Shown one piece after another: positions 46,487-59,229 of a stretch of DNA of 64,000 nt (the first letter of the stretch is position 1; every line of letters starts with the position of its first letter). Source of the stretch: Plumapathes pennacea (lineage: Eukaryota; Cnidaria; Anthozoa; Antipatharia; Myriopathidae); assembly GCA_964036295.1 (NCBI GenBank), contig OZ038469.1, positions 17,851,591 through 17,915,590 of the forward strand, in the 5' to 3' direction. The translations under genes were made by a program, and so were the position numbers. The notes under the pieces were generated by a model. The model was given only the letters and a program-made list of their open reading frames with translations. It did no database searches and was not told the DNA's origin.

Positions 46487-47866
46487 ATGGCCGATGTGGA
46501 TTCTGTTTTTGACTTCCTTCACATGGAAATGGTCGCTTATTTCCACAACAAGCAAGGCAAATTTATCGAAGTGAGTGTACAAAAAGCCATAATGGATTAG
46601 TTTAGGGACGTTTATTAATAGAATTTTGTCCCCTTCTTCTGCAGAACGACGCTATACATAACTTGGAACGCCTTGGTTTTAACGTCGGCCAGAGAATAGT
46701 CGAACGGTAAGGAGCTGAGTACATGAGGAACGAGGAAGCTTCTTCAGCCCTTAAGGGGATCAGCCCGAAAATTTACATTTATCAAGGTCGGGTTCTCATC
46801 AACACGAGAGCTTTGAGCTGGACGTCTTGGTACAAACAATCTAGCAGCGGATGTTGTTTCAGTTCATTACTGTTATTCCTTGATGTCTTTGTTTCTTTCT
46901 GTATGTCCAGGTTTACAAAAGACTCTCCACGGTTTAAAGATGAACTGGACGTCATGAAGTATATTTGTAAGGACTTTTGGGTAGCAGTTTGGAGGAAACA
47001 AATTGACAACCTAAGAACAAATCACCAGGTACTGTATTGTGTGGTGTACACAGCACAAATAATGCACCATAGAGGAACTCTTTCATTGATGTCTTTTTAA
47101 TCTATTCTGTTTAACACCAGGGGGTGTATGTGTTACAAGACAACAAATTTCCCATGTTGACCCAGATGTCGGAAGGAAAGCAGTACACAGAAGCTGCTCC
47201 GAAGGTTTGTTGACCAACAAGTCCAGAGGTGACCAGAAGAGGGGCAGTGAGGGGTGGGAAGGGAGAGGAGGGTGATATACTCTACCACTCTAAAGGTTTG
47301 TTGACCAACAAGTCCAAAGGCAGGATTAGTGGGACCGGAGGAGAGGGAGGGGTGGGTGGGTCAGGAGGGAGGAGGGAGACTGTTGCTGAATTTTCAGGGT
47401 AAGCAAAAGTAAACACTAAAACTAATACTTTGTATATTAAAAGAGCCAAAAGGGGGAGGGGTGGGGTGGACTCTGACCGAGCCTCCCAACCACTCTCCTC
47501 CCCTCCCCTCCCCAATCCTTCACAGCATAACATTGACCTTGATGTACTGTATTGAGTTTACACTGGTGACTCCTGGTAAAACATCCTTGTGCTATTCAGT
47601 TTTTAGCATTCCCCTGTGGTGTAATAAGAGGCGCTTTGGCAAACCTAGGCCTGTCCTGTACTGTCACTGCTGATGTCTTATTGATGCCCTCTTGTGAGTA
47701 CATGTTTTCCTTGTGTTATATTCTTACAACACAAATAATACATACCTACACAGCAAAAAGAAACATAGAATTATCTTCCCTGAGAATTCAGGTTGTTCTC
47801 CTGGTAGTGAGCGTCACTACTGTTTTTCTTACAGGTAAATTCCAGATCGTCATTCAGAAGGCATGA
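46487..47866 (+). CDS. TRAPPC6B: Trafficking protein particle complex subunit 6
   Basis: A Bet3-type subunit of the TRAPP tethering complex and Rab GEF at the Golgi. Exons: 46487-46570, 46645-46706, 46911-47028, 47121-47204, 47600-47693, 47835-47866; phases 0, 2, 0, 0, 1 close to 157 aa, almost the human length. Diagnostic: NLERLGFNVGQRIVER, FKDELDVMKYICKDFW, RKQIDNLRTNHQGVYVLQDN, then VIRGALANLGLSCTVTADV and CKFQIVIQKA at the end. The residue context FLAFPCGVIRGAL replaces LAFTCGLIRG. Intron 4 is G-rich and contains a second copy of its own donor region. Confidence 0.95.
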
Positions 47867-48325
47867 CGGTAAAGTACTCATGACAATGTTGATTTAGATA
47901 CACGAAACATGAACTCACAGACAGTGGAGAATATTCAGAGTCTTTCATAAAGGATCAATGCAATGGATGGACAACAGATCAAGAGTGGCAAGTTTAAGGA
48001 ACACAAGTGCACACATTCCCCACCCAACCCCTCCTCCCCCACTCTGTCAGCTTTTGCCCATCTCTTACTTGCTCCCTTACTCAAATCACATTGATATACC
48101 CACCCCACCACAAGGATTTACACCCCTTCTGAGCCTCCCTGTCCACGTATAACGGCGTGCAAAGTCAACTGGAGAACAAGACAGTTGGACTACTGTATAT
48201 GCATCACAAAGTGGTGTAAATTGTACAAAATGGATAAAATCATATAACTGCTATGGAAACCAAGCCAGGCTGGTGTTGTATTAAGCCGTACTGTCAAGAG
48301 AGACTCAACATGGTTGCTTGGTCCT
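47867..48325. other. Convergent 3' flanks of TRAPPC6B and the GPCR
   Basis: No gene was recognised. C-rich stretch at 48010-48130 (CCCCACCCAACCCC-type). It probably contains both 3' UTRs. Confidence 0.4.
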
Positions 48326-49408
48326 CTAGACGGAGGACTCGATTACAGCAACTGTGCATGTCGATTCCAGCTCTTTGTTATTGTCTGCAGTTGCCCCTTT
48401 GCAAGTTTCTTCACTCCGTTTTGACGCATTCCTGAATGAAGTTGCTTTGGATCTGAGAGACCAGGACTTGACTGTGTCTGAACTTGTTCCGTCTTGTCCC
48501 CTGCACATCAGCTTGAGCAGCAGGTGGCGGAAGGTGCTCCTCATTTCTTTGTTTCTTAACGCGTACACAACTGGGTTCAAGGCGCTGCTGCCATAGTGAC
48601 AGAACTTGACGAACTTTAGCAGCCGATCCGTCCCCAGGGGGGAGGGGAGGTGAGAAGTTTTGTAGGTGGCGATTACTGTGACAACAAAGAGAGGAAGCCA
48701 GGAGATCACGAAAAGCCCTGTGATGGTTGCCACGGTAATTGCTAATGTAAGCTCCTTGTGATGATTTGATCGGTTTGGACTCAGGTTTTCCCTTGAGCGA
48801 GCAAACTTGAAAATACAGAAGTAAGCGACGCAGATGATCACCAGCGGGACGAAGAAGCACGACGCAGTCATTATAATCGTGTACACTTTCTTCCAGCGCT
48901 CAAACTGCAGGGGCTGTAAGCTTGCCACGGACCCCGCAAACAACCAGGGAGTGACAATCATAGCGACGAACACTTTTTTCGAGAGAAGGCGATGCTTTAA
49001 CGGGCACACAATGGCGTGACAGCGCTCAATACTGAAGGACGTTAGCTGGAGAATGGACGCGCTCCCGATAAAAATATCTGCTGTGATGTAAAACTGATAG
49101 AAGTTCTCGCTATACTCGACAAGGAAGTACTGACAAACGAAGATGTAAACCCAACACGGGCAAGTCACGAGACCTACAAGAAGGTCACTCACAGCGAGGC
49201 TGCGGACCAGCAGGTTGGCAAGACTTCGCAGACGCTTGTTCAACGTAAACACAACCAGGACAAGTCCGTTTCCGACTAATATCGCAATCACGAGGACTAT
49301 ATACAGAGCAGTTACCACAGAAAACTCTCCCGGGGACATTTTTTCCCAGATCAAGTGTGTTGTGTTCCCGTTTTCCACGCTTTCCTTCATTTCGCTCGTT
49401 TCGTTCAT
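48326..49408 (-). CDS. Rhodopsin-class (class A) G protein-coupled receptor, single exon
   Basis: 360 aa, intronless, seven hydrophobic segments: about 29-52, 62-86, 104-125, 146-166, 180-203, 226-249, 265-287. N-glycosylation sites occur in the N-terminus (NET, NTT). Class A marks: GNGLVLVVF (TM1), LAVSDLLVG (TM2), SIERCHAIVCPLKH (DRY replaced by ERC), ISWLPLFV (TM6 CWxP-like), NPVVYALRNKEMR (TM7 NPxxY and helix 8). It resembles the amine/melatonin-like expansions typical of cnidarians; the ligand is unknown. TM3 lacks the Asp that binds amines in the usual position, as far as I can align. Confidence 0.9.
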   Translation of the reverse strand: MNETSEMKESVENGNTTHLIWEKMSPGEFSVVTALYIVLVIAILVGNGLVLVVFTLNKRLRSLANLLVRSLAVSDLLVGLVTCPCWVYIFVCQYFLVEYSENFYQFYITADIFIGSASILQLTSFSIERCHAIVCPLKHRLLSKKVFVAMIVTPWLFAGSVASLQPLQFERWKKVYTIIMTASCFFVPLVIICVAYFCIFKFARSRENLSPNRSNHHKELTLAITVATITGLFVISWLPLFVVTVIATYKTSHLPSPLGTDRLLKFVKFCHYGSSALNPVVYALRNKEMRSTFRHLLLKLMCRGQDGTSSDTVKSWSLRSKATSFRNASKRSEETCKGATADNNKELESTCTVAVIESSV

Positions 49409-52117
49409 GTTGTGGATTTTGACCGGGTGTTTCGTCGAGTCCAGCTTATGTTATTCTTTCCTGGAGATTTTCAACAGATAGAGCAAGAATGAGGATTTTT
49501 TTGTTTGCATATCATCGAGCTTGTGGCATAATTCTTCTAAACTTCAGCACACAAAGCCTTGCTTACTTTTGCAGACAAATATCTTATTGAAATAAAGCAC
49601 GAAACGACAAAGTCTGCACAGTAGTTTCAAAGGAAGAAGACAAAATTGGACAATACCATTGTTTATTTCTTATCTTATATGTAAAGTCTTAGGTCAAAAG
49701 ATTTATTTTGTATCCACAAAAATTGAAAACAGGAAAAACGTCAAGAAAAAATACTGAACGAGCTGCCAACAAAAGCCAATAGTGCAGCAAACAGTCAAAC
49801 AACTCCGCTTTTCTTGTATTATTTAAAAAAATGCCCAATGGAAAGTCGATCAAAATAGTTATGTGGTAATGAGTTGACCCAGTTGGTGAGAGTGTGGCTT
49901 GTTTTTCCTCCACAGTCATTACAGCCAAGATCAATTTCACAAAAGTCAGTATATAAGGCAAAAATTGATCGTGTTTTTGATCGAAAAATAAAAACAACAA
50001 GCCAAACGAAAATTATTAAAAAAAGGCTATGTTCTTTGTTCAGCTGTTGGTATTTAGCTAGCAATACGTTTTTAATATCTTTTCGTTGTTTTATCGGGAA
50101 ACTTCTCAGCCAGTTGACCGCCTTCGCACTGAAGTGACGCATTTTGTCGAGAAGCGATATTTTTCATTTGTAAACCCGTCTTTGCGTCCAGACCTTCATA
50201 CAGAAAAGAACTTAAGACACCTGTCTTCGGAAGTCTATCTAATGCGGCCCTAAAATAACGAAAACACTAATTTTCTGTTCTCATAAAAACCGACCCAACT
50301 GTACACACCACTGCAACAAAATTATTTTTTCAATGCAAAAAAATCAATCTTTCACTGAAACTTGTTTGGTTCAGATTACTGTCCTGACCAAGATTCGTGC
50401 ATGGAAAATGTTGGGAATTTTGGCGGTCAATGGTGGTACAAGAATGCCCAAGGAAACTCGCCGTAGATAGAATTTCGCTTGTGTCTGATCGTACGTCATT
50501 TTGAAAAAGACCTTGTGTAAATGACGCTAAAGAGGGTATGAAAGTGAATTGACATAATGGCCATTTTATGACAAATAGTTTATATAATGGTACAGGCTGG
50601 CAGCAGCTGCCGCCAGCCCACAATAATGATTTCCGCGGCAGTCTTGTGATGCAAGAAAAAGACGGAGAGAAAACAGATCTGCAAAGGCGTTTATATGTGG
50701 AGATAAAACGTAATAAATAATCCTTTTCCAGTTTAGTGTGGTGATTATAAATGTATAAAGCCGGGTGTCCCGAATAAAGACAAATTTCGTTTTCTAAAAT
50801 CTAAATTAAACATTTGCGAGACCAGGGTGTTCATAAAACTCTCAGTCAAAGTCGAATTTCCTCTCAGTCGTGTTTGTACGTTGCTAAAAGCCGCTTTTTG
50901 ACAGACTTTTGCGTGATTTAGGAATTTCTTTTCTCGGAACGTTTAAGAAGACTTACCGGCTTGCCCGTGTGTTCCTTTGGTGCCCGCCGATATGATAAGC
51001 GAGCACCTGATCTGATGGCGGTATTCTGGCTTCAAGGTTAACCGCGGGACCGGTTATCATGAGCTGTGATACTTGCTTTCTATTGGCCACGAACAATCGA
51101 ACTGATTTACATCCTCATGGGAAGTGATTGCCTCCTGCCCGTGCCGAAATAAGTGATCACCATCCTACCACCAAGTTCCGTTTCTCTCTAAATGGATTGG
51201 ATTTTTTGGAAAGAAAACACGACCAACAAAAAAAAAAAACAATACTAAGCCCGTTTTTGCATATGTTTTTCCGCGGATAATTACATGCAATACAATTAAC
51301 CGATGAATGCTGTCGGTCTTACGATGCGTAGAAGATAACGAGGAGTTGTAAGGTATACAGCGACTTTGGAACTATTCTCAAGACTGGCTTGTTTCCGTCT
51401 AGACCTGGACATGATTTATATTTCTGGGCTCGTCTAAAGAGGAAAATCTCTGCAGGTAGTAAGACAACGGGCCGCCTGTAAAAACTCTCAGGCGCAAATT
51501 AATGAGATATTCTGATAGAAAATTATATTTAGTTGTCAATAGTCGAGACCTGACAGAGAAAAAAAATGCCGCATCTAATATGAGAGAAGCCGCGGGTCAG
51601 CTCGTCACATGCAATATATCATTATTATTATTATTCCAATTCAACTTCTATAGAAAAGGAGGTTGCTAAATGACATTGCCTGATTTCCTTTTTTCGTGGC
51701 TCTCTTTTTGTGAGGGTCACTTCTTTCTGCTTGTGCAGGACTTTCCCGTTTTTGCTGTAAGCCATTATTTTAACAGGAGGAAGTAAGCGAAAAAAAAGCA
51801 AAAGTAAAAATAATTTTAATGCCGAGTCGTACCAGCAAACCCGACACAAGCAGCTGGCGACACAGCAGGGTTCAGCCCGACTGGTGCTCTCTCAATCAAC
51901 CGTGTGGGAGACTAGGACCAGTGATGCCCTGATCAAGTACCGCTGGCCTGCAGTGACGTGACCGAAGGCGCTGGCGTATAAGATTTGCCACACAGCGGGT
52001 AAGTTGGCAGTCTGTGGATTATTGAAAGTATAGAGGGGGGTTTTATTGTATTTTAGGTTAGGTTACTGAGCGTCCCTAAGCATAGAGAAACCTCTGTGAT
52101 CTCCTTTTGAGTAATTG
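49409..52117. other. Gene-poor interval
   Basis: Upstream of the GPCR. The longest frame of interest is reverse 49819-50142 (107 aa, MRHFSAKAVNWLRSF, one membrane-like segment LFLIIFVWLVVFIF), but it has no family match or splice support. An (ATT)n run lies at about 51620-51634. Otherwise no repeat or RNA gene was recognised. Confidence 0.4.
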
Positions 52118-52268
52118 CGAAGCGCATTCCGAACAGTACTGCATGTTCGCATTTAGTTAAGTTAGCGCAAATTAGCTGACCACATTTTCCCATATTTACA
52201 ATCCTGCTTGTGACGTCAGTGCAGTTGAGTTGATCACAGTGCCCGGCCACTGAACAGTCCTGCTCGGC
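52118..52268 (-). pseudogene. Fragment of the cysteine-rich repeat gene family
   Basis: The stretch matches 58074-58234 of the cysteine-rich gene in order and orientation; about 60 bp around GAGTTGATCACAGTGCCCGG are nearly identical. The frame still reads CSVAGHCDQLNCTD, GKCGQLICAN and LTKCEHAVLFG, but several cysteines are lost and there is no signal exon or tail. It is a relic of a further family member. Confidence 0.85.
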
Positions 52269-52708
52269 CACGATAAGTCCTGTTCCAATAAATGGGGGTT
52301 ACATGAAGCAATTCCACAAGCCGCTTAAGACAAGTAGGCCTATTCAGTTATGTGAAGTATGTTTTATGATGAACTTTACACAATAACTAACAAAGCGCGC
52401 ATTTTTCTCTGAATGAAACTGCCGAAATATACACGACTCATCGTGCGAAAACCATCAAAACAGTGACCCAAGAATGGCAGGTAATTAAGTTTACAAAAGT
52501 CGCAGTGACTTACAAAAGAGAGGCCCGCTAGACAATGCAACAAGTTCCAAAAATATGCTATGCAGGCTGAACGTTTGTCGAAGTGTTAGTTGCCCCAAGA
52601 GAGAGCGCTGAAGTGCCATATAATTACTTAAAGTGCATAGGTTTTCACTTGGAGCTCCTTGTGTGTAAAGCAAGACGCCGTTTAATGAAAAGGATCTATG
52701 ACTACGCA

Positions 52709-55700
52709 ATGGAACGCCGGTTTACTTTCCTTGTCAACATTTTCGTGCTAGTGGCAGCAGGTTAGTACTTCCGGATTTTACGGGCTTTTAGAGCTCAAGT
52801 TTCTTCATACTCTACGTTAACGGCTTTGAAACTCGAATCTCCTGTAACAAGGACGAGTGAACGTAAATCAGAGAGAGGACACTACTGGCGGCTTTTTGAA
52901 ATGAGGATTCTCACTCAAAATTTTATAAAACGTCGATTTAAGGGATTAATGTTCTTTCTTCATCAACAGAGTGTTTCATTCGGAGCAAGAAAATCATTCG
53001 CCTTTACTTTAATTTGCGTTAATTGTGCAAGTTCTCCTGCTGTGCTTGTTTACGTTACATTTTCCTTCGTGTACACGTGAACTGCACATTTCTTGTTCCT
53101 TATTCATAAAGCAATGTAACTTGATTCTAAATAGGAACCTGATTGAGTTGCGAAGGCATTTGCTGTGAGGGATACAACACTGACATTGTTAATGAACAAG
53201 CTATTGTTTTCAAGCAACTGTATTTTCTGGATAAAAATATCTGGCAAATTTAAACATTTACTCCCTGAGTTCAACTGGTGAGAAAGACGCGCCCCGGTGA
53301 TGTCTCGTAACGAAAGCCAAAACGTTATCAGGAGGAGCACTCAGTCCTGGTAAAAAACAATACACCTCGTAACACCAGGAATAGTTCGAAGTGAAATATG
53401 TAGATTTTTTGAAGAATGGCAAAGGGTACGGACAAAGAAAGTGGCCAGGAACGAGTCCGTTAACTTTGCATGTGGTAATCTCGAAGAGATTAAATATTTG
53501 ACGGTCCAAGTTACAGAAATGTCAGCGGCATCCCTGAACTTTTGGCTTACAAGTTCGTCGGCGAAGTAGTTCAGTTGAGTGTGGAGTTTAATTGCAGCAT
53601 ATGCTCAGTACTCTGTATCGTTCTTACAGAATACTAGTAGATCTATTTGTATTCTGTAAGAACAATATAACATACTAATTAAGCTTTTCTTGGGAATTGT
53701 ATCAGGGATACAAGAACATGCACCTGACCTGACTGAGCGGCCAAATTGAACAGAAAGCTCTGAATTATTAATTACCATTAATTAGCTGACACAAACTATA
53801 TTTTCTTTCTTTTCCCACAGTTCGTAGCGAGCCCGTTATCTCTGCGCCCACCGATTTTTCGGTTGGGGGATGTGACCCGGATACCAGTCCCTCGCAAGCA
53901 GGACAGGCTTCTGGGAATTCGAGCGCTGCTTGTGAAGCCAAGAAACCTTCTGTTATCAGCTACAGAGACTACGCCCCGTACGTCCCCCCCTCGGGATTCC
54001 GGGTGTTCGAACGTCTGTGGTTGATACGGGACGGCTGTAGTCGAACTGTCAACGATACACAGGTGATTCGGATTAATATTCCAAAACCTGTGTTGAATCT
54101 GCCGAATGACGTGAATAGCTCATGCACAGACACTCTCCCCGACACCACCGGCCTGCCGTTTGTCGTGTCGCAGCCGTGTCCTGAGCACTCAATTACATTT
54201 ACCTACACTGATACAACACTTTCTGGCTCGTGCCCAGACTCCAAGGAGCTCATAAAAAGAACGTTCACCTTGCGGGAATCCTGGGGCCGAACTAATTCTC
54301 ACGAACAGCATATCACACTTTATCCGTACGGTAAGTAGGATTGTTTAATATTAGGTATTATTTACGTCCAAAATATATGCACACACAAACAATCCGGCCC
54401 TTAACATCACTCAAACACGAATCTAATCTTTACTTCCTGTTGCATCAGCTCCTCCTGACGTCACGTGCATGAGTGACAGCTTCCACGTGGACATCACGCG
54501 GGACAACTATCCCTACCTGTCCCCGGACCGGATGTACTTAAACGACCCATCATGCGTCGCTTCCGGTTACAACAGCACACACGTCTCCTTCACTATTCCG
54601 CTGCACAGCTGTGGAACCGTGCGTCACGTGACCAGTGATGAGCTGATATTTGAGAACAAAGTGTCGGCTCCAGTGGGAAGTGTTGGTGACGCCATTAGTT
54701 TGTGGCGTGACGTGGAGTTCTTAGTGAATTGCTCCTATCAGCGTCGAGTTACCTTGGGCGATCCCAGTTACACGGTCCCCACGAACGGAGTGCAGGTGGA
54801 AGAAGGTAACGAGTAGAGAGCGAGTTTAAGCCGGTTTAGCTGTTTTGATTTTGCTTTACAATAAACTCCAGTTGCTGAACGCTTGGGCAAATGATACTAC
54901 GTTGTAAAAAATAGGTTTATAGAAATTTGCCTTTGGGAAATGTGTGGAATTTCTATTTAGTTCAAACTCATCTGTACTCAGGAACTAAGTCGTTTTTCTT
55001 CGTCTAGCTGGTTATGGCAACTTCACGTTTTTTATGCTACTATACCAGTCAAACCTGTACAACCGGGCGTACGGGGACGCCGACTTCCCGCTCAGTGTCA
55101 GCCTACGTGAACTGCTGTATCTGGAACTGAAAGTAAAATCCAGCCAATCACAGCTCGCCTTGTTTGTTGACACGTGCAAAGCAAGATCGGCGTTATCTGC
55201 GAACTCGGTCGACTTCACATTCATCAGTGATGGGTAAGTGAAAGCCAGAGTCTCTGATAAATGTTGTATTCTAAAACGGCTCTCTCACCCACCGTCCTTT
55301 GCTCGCCGAAATCCTTTTTAGGGCCTTGACGAACTGCGCATGACTGTGAAAGTGGTTTATTAAGTTTTCCTTTTTTGTGTGTGTTGGGAATCAAATTCTG
55401 ACTTGGTGATTTTTTACATAAGCATTCCATTGGCCCCTTTTTACTCTCAAAAACAACTTGAATTAAATTCACAATTCTTCGTTTGCAACTGACGTCATGG
55501 CGTCCAACTAAGATGCTTTGTGCGCCGTCTGACTAACATCCGCAATTTTTGGGTTACCTGAAATTTGGGAATCTTGGAGTTGTTAACAAAAGATTGCTTT
55601 AATTAGCTTCTAGCATCCTCCAACATGGCCGCGGTTTCTTTGTATTCTGAGTCTCCAGGGATAGCCTGTCTAACAAGCGTTTCCCCTCGATACGAAGTGC

Positions 55701-56843
55701 ACACGACGACTTTTTCGATTTTGACTGCGCGAAATTTGGGGCGAGGGGTGGGGGGGGAGGAGGATGAGAAGGACACTATCCCTTCAAAACAAATCAAACA
55801 AAGAAACAAGTAAACTAAAATGCCATTTCTGTTTTTTGCCAGGTGCGTTGTTGCTTCTATGCTGAGGTATAACTATCGGTTGTCGTCTCGTCAGCGTTTC
55901 TCCATGCGAGCTTTCCAATATCTGAGCAAGTTATCTACAGTCTACCTTCAATGTGAGGTCCTTGTTTGTCACGTGAACGATACTGACTCACGCTGCAGCA
56001 GCGGCTGCAGGTCGCGCCGCCGAAGAGAAGTCGACGGGGCGACGAAAAATAGCCGAGCGTCCGAGACATACACTTTGTCCCTTGGACCAATCATGCAGCT
56101 GACTACTGATGAGTCTCCATCTAACCAAGGTACGGATGACCCAGGCCTAATTCTAAATCATCTTGTTTCAGTGGAGAAATTTTATTTGTTTGTGTTAGGA
56201 TTAGAAACTTTGCGTCCCTCTTTGTACTTTGCCATTGTGCACTGAATTGTGCAGTGCCGTGTTGCGTTTTGTTTGTGTCTTGTGTTGTGTCGTATATCTC
56301 TATTGCAGCGCGTTGTATCCTGTGCTGTGCTTTATTGTTATACTTTGTTTGGCGGCGTTGTACTCTCTTGGTTTGCCTGGCGTTTTGTTGTGATGCTTTT
56401 ACGTGATCACGTGTTGTACGTTTTGTTGTTGCTGGTCGCCCATTTTTTCTCTATCGTTCTGTAGAGTTATGTTGTTGTGAAACACTGTGTTGTCTTTTTT
56501 TGTGTTCAAACATTTATTTAAACAATGCCCACAGTGTTTATTTGTGGCGGTTAGGAGTCGTTCTCTTTGTACTGTATTAAGAATGTTAATGTTATGCTGT
56601 TGATGAGCTTCAGTCTATTTACACTGTGAAATGTACTTAGGTTCTGAACCAGCTCAGCAAGAATTCAACATGATACCTGCGGTCATTGGAACAGCCAGCG
56701 GAATTGTTGTGATAGTAATCTTCTGTTGCGTGTTCATTCTATTTGTTCTGCGCAGAAAAAGGAAGAAAAGGAAAATCATAGAAATGCGCGCGAATCGTGC
56801 GCTTGATGCGGTTGAGAGTGATGTAAGTGAGTTAAAGGAATAA
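52709..56843 (+). CDS. ZP-domain transmembrane protein
   Basis: Exons: 52709-52760, 53821-54330, 54449-54805, 55008-55233, 55843-56129, 56641-56843; phases 1, 1, 1, 2, 1 close to 544 aa. Signal peptide MERRFTFLVNIFVLVAA. The N-terminal 165 residues are Cys-containing and unassigned. The ZP module starts near residue 190 (CMSDSFHVDITRDNYPYL) and runs through exon 5 (SFTIPLHSCGT, FMLLYQSNLY, LQCEVLVC). A furin-type site CRSRRRREV follows, as needed for ZP polymerisation. Exon 6 encodes a membrane helix (about 489-515) and a basic cytoplasmic tail (RRKRKKRKII). It should form extracellular filaments or matrices. The start at 52709 gives the best signal peptide; in-frame ATGs exist upstream. Confidence 0.88.
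53620..53663. repeat. Perfect 15-bp inverted repeat in ZP-gene intron 1
   Basis: GTTCTTACAGAATAC, a 14-nt loop, then GTATTCTGTAAGAAC. It would fold as a stable stem in the pre-mRNA. It may be a MITE relic. Confidence 0.85.
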
Positions 56844-57611
56844 TTGTAGCGCGTGTTGTGTAGCATGCAGTAGGAACTTTTGGTTTTGTATTTGCTTTTT
56901 TGTATTTGCGCTGCTTATTCAAAGCTATTATTTACTCGATATGGGGAAATGTTATACCCATTGTAGGCACGTCCGCTTCTATATCTTGGCTGTGATTTTT
57001 TTCCACTAAAATGGCTGAATAAAGTAATGCTCCAAAATGCACACATATTAACACACTTTCTTTACTTTATTGTTGCAAGCTAAGAATGGATTGCGTGTTT
57101 CCATTGCATTATATTTACGCGTGTAATTAATAAATGGTTCAATCTGCAGAAACTGTTCTACTTTCTTCGTGTACTTCCGGTCCGTGTACATCCGGTAGTT
57201 TATATCCGGCCCGGTGCTGCTAAATACTTGCGTGACTGACCAACGAGAGTTGCAGTGCAACTCAGATGTGGGTCGGCAGTGAAACGGGTCAGCGGTGAAA
57301 ATGATGCAAATCAGCAAACTACAGTAGCAAAGCAAAATAACTACGTGACTGATGCACCAATCAAAAAGATCGACGATATGATGTGATACAAAACCTAATT
57401 ACTACTCAAAATCCGTTCAATAGAACACCTTAAAAAAGACCATTGATTTTTGCACAAAATGGGGCGCAAACGCGAACATTTCATACTGCACTATCTACTA
57501 TGAGCCAAAAACCAACCCCTTGGGTCTTTTGAAGAAAAATTGCCTGAAAGCAATGAAACAAAATTAAGTAAGCTTGGAGTTACTTATATAGCTCAAACCA
57601 TTAGCCAGTCC
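56844..57611. other. 3' flanks of the ZP gene and cysteine-rich gene A
   Basis: Contains an AATAAA signal at 57018-57023, about 175 bp after the ZP-gene stop, the likely polyadenylation signal. No gene was recognised. Confidence 0.5.
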
Positions 57612-59229
57612 CTAGGAAAAGAAAGCGTGATGCGCTTTCCAGAGCAGAAAACAGGCAGGCCAAGTGAAGCCAGAACCAACAGCCAAGTGTGCTGCGCCAT
57701 TTCGGAAGAGCTTGCACAGGCCATCTCTACATAACATACAGTAAGCCCCACGGAAACAGAGTAAGGTGCAGTTGGTTTCACAATGAAAGAAACACATCCC
57801 TGCAGAGCAGGATTGAGAGCATTGTTTCACTCCAGAGTGGCAGGTCATGTTGCATCGTTCATCATATCGTCCACATCTCTGATCACATGACGTTCCATTG
57901 CAGCTCATCAAGCACTCTTCTCCATAACACTGCTGTTCACAAGCCTTTCCACCGCAGGACATAAAGCAGTTGCCTTTTGGACAAGACTGATCACACTCCT
58001 CTGCAGAGCAGGATAAGATTCCTTGACAGCCTTCTTGTTTGCAAGTTTCCACATTAGCGTCGCATCTCATCTCTTCACATTCCGAACAGTTCTGCTCGCA
58101 TTTAGTGGAGTTGTCGCAAATCAACTGACCACATTTGCCGGGTTTACAGTCCTGCCTGCAGATTGGACTGTCAGCGGCGTCAGTGCAGTTGAGTTGATCA
58201 CAGTGCCCGGCCACTGAACAGTCCTGCTCGCATTTCGCGGAATTGGTGCAAATCAGCTGACCACATTTCCCAGATGTACAGTCCTGCCTGCATGTTGAAC
58301 TGTCAGTGCAACTCGTTTGATTACACTTCCCGCTCCCACAGTTTTTTTCGCATGTCGTAGATATGTTGGTGCAGCTCAGTTGATCGCATTCCCTTGAAGA
58401 ACAATTCTGGCTGCAGCTTTGTGCGTCTTGGCAGTGCAAGTCATCACAAACGTCTGGTGAGCACATCTGCTCGCACGCTGTGAAATGAGGCGTTGCCTGG
58501 CAACTCATGTTACACGGCGGCTGTAAGAGAGGACACTGCTGTTCACACGTGGTGTTGGAAGCCGAGGAACACTGGGTCAGAGTTTCTGCCGACGCCAACA
58601 GCAAGAAGAGACTGGGCACGAAGAACAGCAGAGCAACTATCGACTGAAATAGCGGAAAATAGTGTAAACAAGATTTGTGGTGTTGTGTGTTGAAGCTGAT
58701 GGACCGAGAAGTATTTGTTATGCTCCAGTGAATCTTCCTTACAAGAGAGATAATATGCGTTATAGTGATCACCAAATAAGGCTCTTGTGAGGCTTTTTTT
58801 CTTCTTTCCATGTTTTTCTGGATGACTTGCATTACTGACTCGATTACTGTGACGTCACGGGCTTGTTGCGCCAAATTTGTTGCACAATTTTGGCCAATTT
58901 AAGGGCTTTTTCTGTCAAGGAATCGCTTTTGATAGCACGTGACAAATATCCGAATACTCCAATCGCAAAACTCCCAGTTCCAGAGTCCACGTCAAAAATC
59001 AGCGTCACCACTTTTCTTTTTGCAAGAACGCTCATTTTGAGAGTCCACTGCAAAGTGGTTATCGAAAGCAGTCAAAAGTTTTTGTGAGAACCTATTAAAC
59101 GCTTGTGCTGCAGCCACAACGTATCGGCGCTTAACTGATCGGAGCCAAACGATATGTCTACTTTCTGATCGATAGTTAATGGACATTTTTCCGGGCGACA
59201 CACTTAACATAAATTACCTTTTCCGTCAT
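57612..59229 (-). CDS. Cysteine-rich repeat protein A, secreted and probably membrane-anchored
   Basis: Exon 1 is only 12 nt (59229-59218, MTEK), joined by a 574-bp intron to exon 2 (58643-57612); 347 aa. The signal peptide SIVALLFFVPSLFLLLASAE is split from its start codon. The mature part is a series of about 20-22-residue Cys units (CDQLSCTNISTTCEKNC, KCGQLICTNSAKCEQDC, HCDQLNCTD), then CEEMRC and a distinct Cys-rich end (ECLMSCNGTSCDQRC, CMLCRDGLC). The C-terminal hydrophobic segment (SGFTWPACFLLW) suggests a GPI or tail anchor. No known family was recognised; the role is unknown (extracellular structural or protective are guesses). The longer open frame up to 58874 is rejected because paralogue B has the same splice acceptor. 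Confidence 0.8.

Noticed and set aside
46381-46488. FPGT start at 46488
   Set aside because: It would begin inside the TRAPPC6B start codon, and the extra 36 residues are unlike FPGT N-termini. The start at 46380 fits better, but the longer form is not excluded.
49819-50142. 107-codon frame with one membrane-like segment
   Set aside because: Single frame in AT-rich DNA without homologue, splice or promoter support; left as an unproven candidate in the interval note.
58644-58874. N-terminal extension of cysteine-rich protein A (MAQQARDV...)
   Set aside because: The segment lies upstream of a splice acceptor conserved in paralogue B, places the signal peptide internally, and is replaced by the in-phase MTEK microexon.
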